A stretch of 64,000 nucleotides of DNA from Kibdelosporangium sp040675465. GTDB lineage: Bacteria > Actinomycetota > Actinomycetes > Mycobacteriales > Pseudonocardiaceae. Shown here in pieces: positions 7,406 to 15,277 of the stretch. The first letter of the stretch is position 1. Each line of letters begins with the position of its first letter. Below the pieces are notes generated by a model, which saw only the letters and a list, made by a program, of their open reading frames with translations, ran no database searches and was not told where the DNA came from. The stretch is from contig NZ_JBFAPA010000001.1 of assembly GCF_040675465.1 (NCBI RefSeq), positions 186,001 through 250,000 of the forward strand. The letters are read 5' to 3'. Made by a program: the position numbers and the translations under genes.

Positions 7406-8302
7406 TTGCAGCAGCCAACAAACCCAAGGATAAACGCTGTCCAAAACCAAGAATTTTCAATTCGGCTCCTCGCAGCGCAATGCCGACTGTATTCGGACGC
7501 CAAGGTGATCCACCATCTGCGCCTATGGATCATTATTGCCGGAACCGTACTCGGCATCGCGGCCGGATTCGCATTCCCAGAAGGTCGAACAGCTATCGGC
7601 CTGTCCTGCGGTTGCATGCTTCTACTTATCGGAGTCCTTGGAAGCATCCGAGAGAAGAGAAAGACAAAGGATGCCGCATCCATCCAAGAGGAACTCGATA
7701 CGTATCTCTTTCAACTCTCATGGAATAGCATTCTCGTGGACCGTCCGAGTATAACGCTCATCGCAGAAGCATCCCGTCGCTACAAGGGTCCACGTCTTGA
7801 AGATTGGCATCCTGACACGAACCACATACCACGCCCTTTGGACATACTCGTATGTCAAAGGAGCAACCTTGGCTGGGGAACCACTCTACACCAGCGATGG
7901 CGATTCGTTCTTCTCGCCACACTTCTCGGCACAATATCGATCTTGGTAATTCTTGCTACTGTCATTCGCCTGCAATTCGTCGAATTTCTAGCGTCGATAT
8001 TCGTGCCAAGCCTGCCACTCATTCGTGAGCTATTGGACCAAATACGCGCTCACAACGACAGTGCCATCAGCAAGTCGTCCGCCGAGGGCAAGGTGCTAAC
8101 ACTATGGAGGCAAGGGCTTGATGACTTAAGCAAAGTATCCGCTGCAGACTGTCGCGCCATACAGGACCAGATATTGACCTATAGACAGACTCACGCACCA
8201 ATTCCTGACTGGTTTAACCAAATCTATCACGCAGCGAGCCATGAAAGCATGATCGCTAGCGCCGACTTGCTCGTCAAACAAGCAAAAGAGCGCCTGGGCT
8301 AG
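7406..8302 (+). CDS. S-4TM family pore-forming effector (CBASS)
   Basis: A 298-residue protein with four predicted membrane segments in two hairpins. One pair covers about residues 38-80 (LWIIIAGTVLGIAAGF and LSCGCMLLLIGVLG), the other about 165-205 (FVLLATLLGTISILVIL and FLASIFVPSLPLI). The N-terminal signature RINAVQNQEF...LLAAQCRLYSDAK and the ILVCQRSNLGW segment match the SMODS-associated 4TM effector family. These open membrane pores when bound by a cyclic nucleotide. The frame is open from GTG 7277, but TTG 7406 has an AGAGGGG Shine-Dalgarno 8 bases upstream and gives the family's normal length. It lies 26 bases before its partner CD-NTase. Confidence 0.85.
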   Translation: MQQPTNPRINAVQNQEFSIRLLAAQCRLYSDAKVIHHLRLWIIIAGTVLGIAAGFAFPEGRTAIGLSCGCMLLLIGVLGSIREKRKTKDAASIQEELDTYLFQLSWNSILVDRPSITLIAEASRRYKGPRLEDWHPDTNHIPRPLDILVCQRSNLGWGTTLHQRWRFVLLATLLGTISILVILATVIRLQFVEFLASIFVPSLPLIRELLDQIRAHNDSAISKSSAEGKVLTLWRQGLDDLSKVSAADCRAIQDQILTYRQTHAPIPDWFNQIYHAASHESMIASADLLVKQAKERLG

Positions 8303-8328
8303 CAAAGATAGGGAATGCGAGGAGACAA

Positions 8329-9189
8329 GTGACCACAACAGCTCAAGCCTTCGACCTTCTCCTAGAGGAGATTACACCTACGGACTACCAGAAGAACACG
8401 ATGGTTCCGGCCCGGAAAGAGTCCGTACGCGCTAAATTGAGCGAATCTTTCCCAGCAAGCTGCGACATGCCGTTCTGGAAGATCGAATTGATCGGATCTG
8501 CAGCCAAGAGCACGGCAATTCGCCCCATCGATGACATTGACGTGCTAGCCGTCTTCTCTGACGAAAAAAACGCGTACTCGAAGTACCAATTCGACTCACA
8601 GAAATTCCTGTACAGGATACGTGAAGCTTATGCTGGAGTCGAAACCAAACAAGTAGGTTCACGCGGACAAGCCGTCCGCGTATTCTACCAATCTGGAGGT
8701 CACGTAGATATAGCTCCAGTGTTCTTCAAGGGTGGCGACGACTACTACCTCCCTGCCGGAGACGGAAGTTGGATCACTACAAGTCCACTTAAAGCAAATG
8801 AATGGTTCAACCGAAAGAACTCCGAACTTTCCTACCATCTTAGACCAGTGGTTCGATTTGCGAAAAAATGGAATAAGGAGCATTCGAAGCGGTTTCGTTC
8901 GTTTCACCTAGAAACAATGGCCGCTTCATGTTTCTCATCGCTCGGGTCCAATTATCGCTCCGCAATGGCGCGCTTCTTTGAGTGGGCGCCTAGCTATCTT
9001 GATGTCTACGACCCAGGAGGTCACAGTGGCAACCTCAGCAGCTACATGACCTGGCAGCAGAGGCAGGACGCGATCGCTTCCCTCCAAACAGCCCATAGTC
9101 GAGCCGATAAGGCCTTGACCGCCGAGGCTCAAGGAGACCACGACGAGGCTAGAAGGCAATGGAGCATTGTTTTCGACGAAACTATGTGA
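8329..9189 (+). CDS. CD-NTase / SMODS nucleotidyltransferase (CBASS cyclic-nucleotide synthase)
   Basis: A 286-residue nucleotidyltransferase. The active site is readable: a GS motif at 56-57 (LIGSAAKST), paired carboxylates Asp69 and Asp71 (DDIDVLAVF), and the third Asp127 (GHVDIAPVF). In CBASS such enzymes sense phage infection and make cyclic di- or trinucleotides that activate the neighbouring effector. The GTG start has a GAGGAG Shine-Dalgarno at close spacing. No Cap2/Cap3 or HORMA/TRIP13 ancillary genes follow, so this is a minimal two-gene (type I) system. The product nucleotide cannot be told from sequence. Codon use is AT-richer than the chromosome, which suggests transfer. Confidence 0.9.
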   Translation: MTTTAQAFDLLLEEITPTDYQKNTMVPARKESVRAKLSESFPASCDMPFWKIELIGSAAKSTAIRPIDDIDVLAVFSDEKNAYSKYQFDSQKFLYRIREAYAGVETKQVGSRGQAVRVFYQSGGHVDIAPVFFKGGDDYYLPAGDGSWITTSPLKANEWFNRKNSELSYHLRPVVRFAKKWNKEHSKRFRSFHLETMAASCFSSLGSNYRSAMARFFEWAPSYLDVYDPGGHSGNLSSYMTWQQRQDAIASLQTAHSRADKALTAEAQGDHDEARRQWSIVFDETM

Positions 9190-9903
9190 CCCACATATCC
9201 AGCGATGGGCCCTCTCTGCAGCAAGCCATCGTCGTATGACGGTCTCGTCGGTAGCGCCTCGAGGCTTCACTGTCGGCGCTTCAATACTGCCGAATTTGGC
9301 TCTATGGGATCAAGGCACGCCGCCGTCGGCGGCGCGCGTCACGCTTGCGGCGCGGGTGCCGTCCATCGCGACACGACCGGGCTCCCGCTTCGCTACACCC
9401 GGTCGGTCGCCCGGACAGGCCCGCGCCGCCGCGTGAGTAAGCAGGCCGCCGGCGACGCGTATGGCCCAAGAACCGAAGAGCCAGCCCACACCAGGCCGTG
9501 ACGATCGCGGAGTGGCCGACCTGGACGAGCTGGGCGCGGCGATCGGCGCCCGTCGACGCTTCGCGCCAACGGCCAACGGGCAGTCGGAAGCCCCTCGGCA
9601 CTGAGCGTCTAACGCCAGGCCACCAGCATCAAGGGCGCCGATGGCGTCGCTACGCGATGGGCAAGCCCACCCTTGACGCCGATGTCCCGGCGCTGAGGAT
9701 GGGCCTGTACGAGGGGGCGGGAGGGAACTAGGTGGCGGAGGCCCACCGGGTGCCCCGTATGATCGGAGCTGCCAATCCGAACGTCGAGAGTCTGGAATCA
9801 CGGCACGCGGCATAGGTGCGGCACAGCGAGCGTCAGACAGGTGGTCCGAGTCCACCGCGGAGCACGGCGATACCGTCGCTGACCTGCGAAGATGCGAGCA
9901 ACC
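9190..9903. other. Gene-poor 0.7 kb between CBASS and tRNA; structured GC-rich block
   Basis: I find no convincing gene here. GC content returns to the high chromosomal level from about 9300. At 9318-9334 there is a perfect palindrome around one T (CGCCGCCG/CGGCGGCG). At 9368-9410 GCGAC-a-CGACCGGG pairs with CCCGGTCGGTCGC across a 16-base loop. The reading frames crossing it are arginine-rich and look spurious. The right junction of the integrated element may lie in this stretch. Confidence 0.5.
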
Positions 9904-9976
9904 AGCCCTCGTAGCTCAGGGGATAGAGCATCGGTTTCCTAAACCGTGTGTCGGAGGTTCGAATCCTCTCGGGGGC
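9904..9976 (+). tRNA. tRNA-Arg (anticodon CCU)
   Basis: The cloverleaf is readable. The acceptor stem GCCCTCG (9904-9910) pairs with CGGGGGC (9969-9975, one G-U pair). The anticodon loop TTCCTAA has CCT at 9937-9939. The T-arm GGAGG-TTCGAAT-CCTCT closes with one wobble pair. The discriminator base is A; CCA is not encoded. The 3' ends of tRNA genes are the usual AICE insertion targets, but the element lies on the 5' side of this gene, so its role as the attachment site is uncertain. Confidence 0.95.
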
Positions 9977-9997
9977 ACTCGTCTTTCACCGGGCGAA

Positions 9998-10033
9998 ACG
10001 GCCTCCTACCAGCGGAAACGCAGGTAGGAGGCC
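9998..10033 (+). terminator. Terminator hairpin after tRNA-Arg
   Basis: CGGCCTCCTACC (9998-10009) pairs perfectly with GGTAGGAGGCCG (10022-10033) over a 12-base loop, 21 bases after the tRNA. No T-run follows. It is the probable transcription end of the tRNA gene. Confidence 0.7.
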
Positions 10034-10171
10034 GCTAACATGTTGTCCGGTTGTATGCGGCGATGACAGGTCGGTTATGGCTGTTCTTGCCCGATAGCTG
10101 CTCAAGTTCCCCACGGCTGCCCCGCTTCCGCCAGCGTCGCCCTTACGCAGGTTTCCAGCTCGGGTGACGCC

Positions 10172-11077
10172 TTAGCTGACGGAGTGGTTGAGGGCGTCGA
10201 GGAGCCAGGTGTGGGTGATGCCTGGTGGGGCTGGGTCGGTGGTGATCTCGCCGACGAGGTGCCAGTAGCGGCGTACTTGGGGATGACGGTCGGAGGCGGT
10301 GCGGTGGTTGAGGGCTCGGCGGAAGCGTGGGGTGTCGTGGGTGCGGAGGGCGGCGGCATGGGCGGCGACGAAGTGGTCGAGTGCGCGGCCGGGGATCGGT
10401 GCGGTTCCGGCGGCGACGTCGGGGAATGCCAGTTCGCAGGCTGCGCCGACGTCGGCGTGGAGGGCGCCGAGGTCGGCGATGCGGTCGTGGTTGACGAGCG
10501 TGCTGGTCCGTAGGTGGGTGACGAATGCCCGGTCGGAGGCCAGCAGGACAAGCTCGGCGTAGGCGACGACCTGCGCAGGAGTCGGTAGTTCGGGCGGCGG
10601 TGGGGCGCTGACCTCAAGGAACATCTGAGCCGAGTCGGGTGGGATTGGTCCGGTGGTCATCGGATACCAGAGGCGGATCAGGGTGTCATGCGCGGCGAAG
10701 CCGTCCTGGACCGCGGACAGCAGCTCGAGCCGGGCGGGGCGGTCGGTCAGTGGCGCATCTTCGACCGCGCGGAGCGCCGAGCGTCGCCAGGCCAGCGTCG
10801 CCATCTCGCGGTCGAGGGCAGCCCGCTCCACGGCCACCGCTTCGTCGAGCGAACGTTGGCCGGCGAGGACATCGGCGATGGACCGCAGACCCAGCCCAAG
10901 CCCGCGCAGCCGCCGGACCAGGTTCAGCCGGTCGACCGTGGCGATGTCGAACCGACGGTGGCCACCAGCGCTGCGCACGGGCTCCAAGAGCCCCTCGTCG
11001 CAGTAGAAACGAACCGTGCGGACGGCCACGCCGGTCCGCCGGGCCAGTTCGCCGATTCCGAGTGTGTCGCCGGTCAC
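10172..11077 (-). CDS. MerR-family transcriptional regulator
   Basis: A 301-residue regulator. The N-terminal winged helix is typical MerR: TLGIGELARRTGVAVRTVRFYCDEGLL (about residues 4-30) then RRFDIATVDRLNLVRRLRGLGLGL, followed by a coiled dimerisation helix and a ~170-residue effector domain that I cannot name. The frame extends upstream to 11266, but GTG 11077 gives the canonical MerR N-terminus and has GGAGG upstream. It is divergent from the next gene with a 44-base gap that contains an imperfect inverted repeat (GTAGAA...TTCCTAC), a plausible MerR operator for both genes. Confidence 0.85.
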   Translation of the reverse strand: MTGDTLGIGELARRTGVAVRTVRFYCDEGLLEPVRSAGGHRRFDIATVDRLNLVRRLRGLGLGLRSIADVLAGQRSLDEAVAVERAALDREMATLAWRRSALRAVEDAPLTDRPARLELLSAVQDGFAAHDTLIRLWYPMTTGPIPPDSAQMFLEVSAPPPPELPTPAQVVAYAELVLLASDRAFVTHLRTSTLVNHDRIADLGALHADVGAACELAFPDVAAGTAPIPGRALDHFVAAHAAALRTHDTPRFRRALNHRTASDRHPQVRRYWHLVGEITTDPAPPGITHTWLLDALNHSVS

Positions 11078-11121
11078 TATCGGTAGAACCTCCAGCCGAG
11101 TGGAATTCCTACGGTACGGCC

Positions 11122-11856
11122 ATGGACTACGAACGACTTGCCGAGGGACTCCACGAGCACACCGCCGCGTTCGCCGACGCGGTGGCCGGCGCCGACCCAG
11201 ACACCAACGTGCCCACGTGTCCAGAGTGGTCACTGCGAGTGCTGGTCGGACACATCGGCCAGGCACACCGATGGGCCGCGAGCATCATCCGCTCCGGCCC
11301 GAGCCCAGTGCCCGACCCGTTCGACGCGGTACCTGGCTCCCCCGAGGGATGGTCCGACTGGCTCCACGCAGGCGCAGCAGAACTTGCCGACGCGGTTGCC
11401 ACTTCCAAGGGTCCAGTGTGGACATTCTTCGGCTCCCAGTCGGCAACCTTCTGGCTACGCCGGATGTTGCACGACACGACTGTCCACAATGCAGACGCCG
11501 CGTTTGCCACAGGAGCCACATTCGAGGTGGCACCTGATCTCGCGGCCGACGCGATCAGTGAATGGCTGGAAGTACTGTCCAATCCGGTCACACCAACGCT
11601 CAAACCGGCGTTCGCCGAACTTCGCGGCACCGGCCAAACCCTCGAACTCCGCCCGTACACCGGCATGGGCTGGCTGATCACCCGCACCCCCAACGGTGTC
11701 CAATGGGAACGGTCCACGGACACAGCCGACGTGACATTGGCCGGCCCCATCAAAGACCTGCTCCTGGTGTTGACTCGAAGGCTGCCAGTCGACCAAGTCA
11801 CCGTCACCGGCGACCGTAGCCTGGCCGACCACTGGCTGGCCCACACTGCCGCATGA
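11122..11856 (+). CDS. Maleylpyruvate isomerase/mycothiol-dependent (TIGR03083-type) family protein
   Basis: A 244-residue DinB-like four-helix protein (MDYERLAEGLHEHTAAFADAV...). The signature VPTCPEWSLRVLVGHIGQAHRWA at about residues 29-51 and a C-terminal domain ending DHWLAHTAA are typical of the mycothiol-dependent maleylpyruvate isomerase-like family. These proteins often use mycothiol as cofactor; the substrate here is unknown. The ATG at 11122 begins the conserved domain; upstream in-frame sequence overlaps the MerR gene and was dropped. Divergent pairing with the MerR gene suggests that regulator controls it. Confidence 0.8.
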   Translation: MDYERLAEGLHEHTAAFADAVAGADPDTNVPTCPEWSLRVLVGHIGQAHRWAASIIRSGPSPVPDPFDAVPGSPEGWSDWLHAGAAELADAVATSKGPVWTFFGSQSATFWLRRMLHDTTVHNADAAFATGATFEVAPDLAADAISEWLEVLSNPVTPTLKPAFAELRGTGQTLELRPYTGMGWLITRTPNGVQWERSTDTADVTLAGPIKDLLLVLTRRLPVDQVTVTGDRSLADHWLAHTAA

Positions 11857-12228
11857 GAACCGCAAAGTGCGGTCGAATCACCGGCCTTCCGTTGACGCAT
11901 GCTCGCGTTGACTTGATTCACCTTCTGTCCAAGCTGTCGCGGGCGTGCCCGTCCCATCCTTCGGCGAGCACGGCAAAGACGATGTTCAGAACGTCGGCCC
12001 GTTTTGTCAGCATCCGCCTAGCGCTCCTCGATCGTCGTCATTTTGCCGTCGGCACCTTGGACAGCTGACAGGACTCCGGCGATGGGCCGACCCCTCGCCC
12101 GGCCTCCGGATTCCCTTCAGCAGCGATGAACACTCAGACCGTCAAGGGTCTCCTTTCGAGTGGTAGGCCAGGGAATCGGCCACTGCAGCCCGTTCGGGTA
12201 TTCCTGGCCTGAACCATGTCGTTCGGCG
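11857..12228. other. Intergenic, no gene seen
   Basis: A 372-base stretch downstream of the TIGR03083-type gene and downstream of the convergent DinB gene. The short frames present lack coding character and start sites. I see no strong hairpin or repeat. Confidence 0.5.
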
Positions 12229-12756
12229 TCAGAGCCCCACCTGTCCGTCGATGTGTTCGCGCAACAGGTCGGCATGACCATTGTGACGGGCATACTCCTC
12301 CAGCATGTGCATCAGGACCCAGCGCAATGAGACCGGGCCCTCACCGGGTTCGATCCCGACAATGTCCAGGTTTGGCGCTGTGGCTGCGAAATGATCGGCG
12401 AACGCGATCCCGGCCTGCCATGCCTCCCACGCCTGAACCACTTGTTGCGGGTCCGCGGCAACGTCGAACGCGGCCGCAGGCGATGGGAACAGCGGGGCAG
12501 GTTCCTCGCCCGCCATGACCTGGCGGAACCAGAAGCGCTCCGACTCCGCGGCATGCCAGACGAGCCCGAGTAAGGACAGGGCCGAAGGACCCACGGACCG
12601 TTCCGCAAGCTGCGCTGGGCTGAGACCGGCGCACTTGAGCCTCAGCGTTTCCCTGTGCCAGCCCAGGAACGCCAAGATCGTCGTGCGCTCATCGGCCCGC
12701 GGTGGCCGCTTGGCCCGGGAGCCACCGTCACTCCCCGCAAAAGGCGTAGGGGGCAC
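12229..12756 (-). CDS. DinB family protein (DUF664-like)
   Basis: A 175-residue DinB/DUF664 four-helix protein. It has the TTILAFLGWHRETLRLKCAGLSPAQLAERSV N-terminus, a central LVWHAAESERFWFRQVMAG, and the closing SLRWVLMHMLEEYARHNGHADLLRE. The histidines in LVWHAAE and ARHNGHAD would form the metal site. Members are thiol- or metal-dependent transferases of mostly unknown substrate. GTG 12756 was chosen because GAGGGAG lies 6 bases upstream; the longer frame from 12807 is less likely. Confidence 0.85.
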   Translation of the reverse strand: MPPTPFAGSDGGSRAKRPPRADERTTILAFLGWHRETLRLKCAGLSPAQLAERSVGPSALSLLGLVWHAAESERFWFRQVMAGEEPAPLFPSPAAAFDVAADPQQVVQAWEAWQAGIAFADHFAATAPNLDIVGIEPGEGPVSLRWVLMHMLEEYARHNGHADLLREHIDGQVGL

Positions 12757-13412
12757 CTGATTCTCCCTCGTCAGTGATCCACATGTGCGTGAGCACAGTC
12801 CGCCCAAGCCAGATCAACGCCGCAGCCCGTTGCCAAGCGCAGGCGCTCTCGTCGGAAAGTGCCAGTCAACCAAGATCTTCCTTTCATCGAACCAAAGACC
12901 GGCTCCGGCAGCCCGAAACCCCTGCCCGCGCGGCCAACGATGCCGACCTTGGCGCGCTGATCCGCGACAAGTGCCGGTAGCCGTCCCGTCCTGGCTATGT
13001 CTGTAGGCAGGACCCGGAAATGCCGTCCCATCCCACGCCGACACCACTTTCATGGCTCGGCCTTGGCTCCACGAACCACGCCGGCCCTCAAAGTCGATTG
13101 GCGTGCTTTCGCCGATCGCCCACGATCACGTCCTGCCGCGCACCAAGATGCTCTTGACACCTTCGTAGTTCATTCCCCCTGGTTCCAGTAGTTGAAATCG
13201 CATCCATCCAGCGGTCACACAAAGCGCCCGTTCATCGGGCCAATTGGCCCATGTCCGTGCTGTGACCAGCGGATGCCAGGCCGGCCTCGGCCAAGTTGAC
13301 ATTCGGCTGATTGGAGCCACCGCGGTCACCGGCATTATGCGGGTGAGCGCCAACTGGGCGATTCTGCCCGTTGCGGATTGTCAGACCGTGAGCGATAGCT
13401 CACCCTGAGGCC
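12757..13412. other. Intergenic, no gene seen
   Basis: A 656-base stretch between the DinB gene and the MHS transporter. Open frames on both strands lack recognisable protein content and ribosome sites. Upstream of the transporter there must be a promoter, but I cannot point to clear -35/-10 boxes. Confidence 0.45.
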
Positions 13413-14684
13413 ATGTCGGGGATACGTAAGGTCGCGGTCGCGAGCGCGGTGGGCAACGCCGTGGAGCTGTACGACTTCCTGTTGTACGGCACGGCATCGG
13501 CGTTGGTGTTCGACAAGCTGTTCTTCCCACAGGTCGACCCCAGGATCGGGGTTCTGTTGTCGTTCGCGACGTTCGGGGCGGGATTCCTCGCCCGGCCGTT
13601 GGGCGGCGTGGTGATCGGGCACTTCGGCGACCGCATTGGACGGCGCACGATGCTGGTGCTCACGTTGACAACGACGGGTTTGGCCACCGCACTCATCGGC
13701 GTGCTGCCGACGTACCATTCGGTGGGCATTCTGGCGCCGATCCTGTTGGTGTTCCTCCGTGTGGTGCAAGGGTTCTTCATGGGCGGTGAGCAGGGCGGCG
13801 CCTCGCTCATGGCGGTGGAACACGCTCCCGCGGGCCGGACCGGCTGGTACGGCAGCTGGATCTTCATCGGGTCGCCGGTCGGCCTGGTACTGGCGAACCT
13901 GGCCATGGTGCTGGCGACGTCGATCTCCGGGCCGGACTTCCTGAGCTGGGGCTGGCGGCTGCCGTTCCTGCTCAGCCTCGTCCTGGTCGCGATCGGGCTG
14001 TATGTCCGCATGTCGATCCAGGAAAGCCCGGTGTTCGCCCGGACCGAGGCCGTGCGTCTGCCGATCGCCGACGTGCTGCGTGACGACTGGCGCCGTGTGC
14101 TGCTGGGCGCGGGCGTCAACCTCGGCTTCAACATGTTCATCTTCGTGCTCGCCACCTTCGCGGTCTCCTTCAGCCGCAAGCAGTTGGGAATGTCCCAGAA
14201 CACCGTGCTCTGGGCGATCCTGGTCGGTTCGTTCGCGCAGGCGGTGTCCGTGCCGTTGTTCGCGCGGTTGTCCGACCGGATCGGCAGGTTGCCGGTGATG
14301 CTGGGCGGCGCCTTGTTCATCGTGGTGTTCGCGTTCCCGTTCTTCTGGCTGCTGGACGGCCGTTACCTGATGATCGCGATGATCCTGGGCTTCGTCGGGT
14401 CGGGCGCGCTGTTCGGGCCGATGCCCGCCTACTACGCGGAACTGTTCCAGACGAATGTGCGCTACAGCGGGGTCTCGCTGAGCTACCAGCTGGGCGCGGT
14501 GCTCGGCGGCGGCCTGTCGCCGTTCATCGCCACCTGGCTGATCAACGACACCGGCGGAACCTGGTCGGTCGCCACCTACCTGGTCGCCGGAGCGATCGTC
14601 AGCGCGGTCTGCCTGCTGGCCATCGGCTCGCTGCGCCCGCAGCTTGCTCGCGAGGACAGCGTGGCCGAGCCCAGCACCACGTGA
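13413..14684 (+). CDS. MHS-family MFS transporter
   Basis: A 423-residue inner-membrane protein with about 12 hydrophobic segments. The N-terminus VGNAVELYDFLLYGTASALVFDKLFF and the first cytoplasmic loop GHFGDRIGRRTMLV identify the metabolite:H+ symporter family (ShiA/ProP/KgtP-like), which imports organic acids or osmolytes. GGEQGGASLMAVEHAP is the typical loop after the fourth segment. The substrate cannot be told. It ends 10 bases from the stop of the convergent gene, leaving no room for a separate terminator. Confidence 0.9.
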   Translation: MSGIRKVAVASAVGNAVELYDFLLYGTASALVFDKLFFPQVDPRIGVLLSFATFGAGFLARPLGGVVIGHFGDRIGRRTMLVLTLTTTGLATALIGVLPTYHSVGILAPILLVFLRVVQGFFMGGEQGGASLMAVEHAPAGRTGWYGSWIFIGSPVGLVLANLAMVLATSISGPDFLSWGWRLPFLLSLVLVAIGLYVRMSIQESPVFARTEAVRLPIADVLRDDWRRVLLGAGVNLGFNMFIFVLATFAVSFSRKQLGMSQNTVLWAILVGSFAQAVSVPLFARLSDRIGRLPVMLGGALFIVVFAFPFFWLLDGRYLMIAMILGFVGSGALFGPMPAYYAELFQTNVRYSGVSLSYQLGAVLGGGLSPFIATWLINDTGGTWSVATYLVAGAIVSAVCLLAIGSLRPQLAREDSVAEPSTT

Positions 14685-14694
14685 CCAGGACAGT

Positions 14695-15204
14695 TCACAA
14701 AGGACGATCGGGTGGACTGCCCGGCCTGACAGCCACTGTCAGGTCGAAACAGTCCGCCCGTCTGAGCCGTACCGTCGCCGCACTCCCGATCCGCACGGAG
14801 CCGGCCGCCTTCTGGTAGTCCGGGGGCGTTCCGTCGATGTCGAGCAGAACATCCGGCCTGCCCCGGATCCTCGGCACGACCGACGTGGTGAACCGCATGG
14901 TGTCTGTCCCACGCAGCACAACATGCGGCGTGAACTCGTCGAGCGAGATCCCCAGTCCCGCGAGGATCTCGCGCTCGCGCCGAAGATCACGGAACACCGC
15001 TACCGGCTCCCGCGCGTGCAACGGCACCCGCACCCGCCGCTCGCCGAGCTGGTAGATCCAGTCCCAGTTGACCTCCACCTCGTGCCTGGGCCCGTAGAAG
15101 GCGCTCAGCACCAGATGCACGACGCGCAGGCCGAACGAGCCCAACCGCTTGGCAGGACGGGTCTCCAGCAGTTTCCCGAGGGACTGTTCCCATGGCGATG
15201 ACAT
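14695..15204 (-). CDS. Conserved hypothetical protein, 169 aa
   Basis: A 169-residue protein starting MSSPWEQSLGKLLETRPAK. It is mixed alpha/beta, with the segments EVEVNWDWIYQLGERRVRVPL and FTPHVVLRGTDTMRFTTSV, and no recognised motif or signal peptide. The ATG at 15204 is the most plausible of several starts because residues before it are atypical. It is the last gene downstream of the aldo/keto reductase (73 bases between), so co-transcription is possible. Confidence 0.65.
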   Translation of the reverse strand: MSSPWEQSLGKLLETRPAKRLGSFGLRVVHLVLSAFYGPRHEVEVNWDWIYQLGERRVRVPLHAREPVAVFRDLRREREILAGLGISLDEFTPHVVLRGTDTMRFTTSVVPRIRGRPDVLLDIDGTPPDYQKAAGSVRIGSAATVRLRRADCFDLTVAVRPGSPPDRPL

Positions 15205-15277
15205 GATCGCTACGCTAGCGGGCCCCACCGACAGTTTTGCTCGTTCGCTGGTCAGGCCGCCTTTTCCGGCCACAGCA

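Larger units (their letters stand above)
1..9189. mobile_element. Partial actinomycete integrative and conjugative element (AICE) with CBASS cargo
   Basis: The leftward block of replication initiator, FtsK-like translocase, zinc-ribbon protein, small conserved proteins, flavoprotein and XRE/TPR regulator is the usual core of actinomycete integrative elements. Excisionase and integrase would lie to the left, outside the window. The rightward genes from 6921 to 9189 look like cargo: they are on the opposite strand and visibly AT-richer. The right boundary is not proven. I found no second copy of the 3' end of the tRNA at 9904-9976 inside the window, so att sites cannot be assigned. The outer limit given here is the end of the last cargo gene. 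Confidence 0.65.

Noticed and set aside
9310..9855. 181-codon minus-strand frame before the tRNA
   Set aside because: Composition is arginine/proline-rich, it crosses strong hairpins and has no ribosome site; treated as spurious.
9190..9903. Truncated tRNA copy marking the element end
   Set aside because: I searched for the T-arm and acceptor sequence of tRNA-Arg and for other TTCGAATCC-like words and saw none.
12771..13031. Possible transposase remnant on the minus strand
   Set aside because: Only vague resemblance in one short stretch; no catalytic residues, inverted repeats or target duplication.
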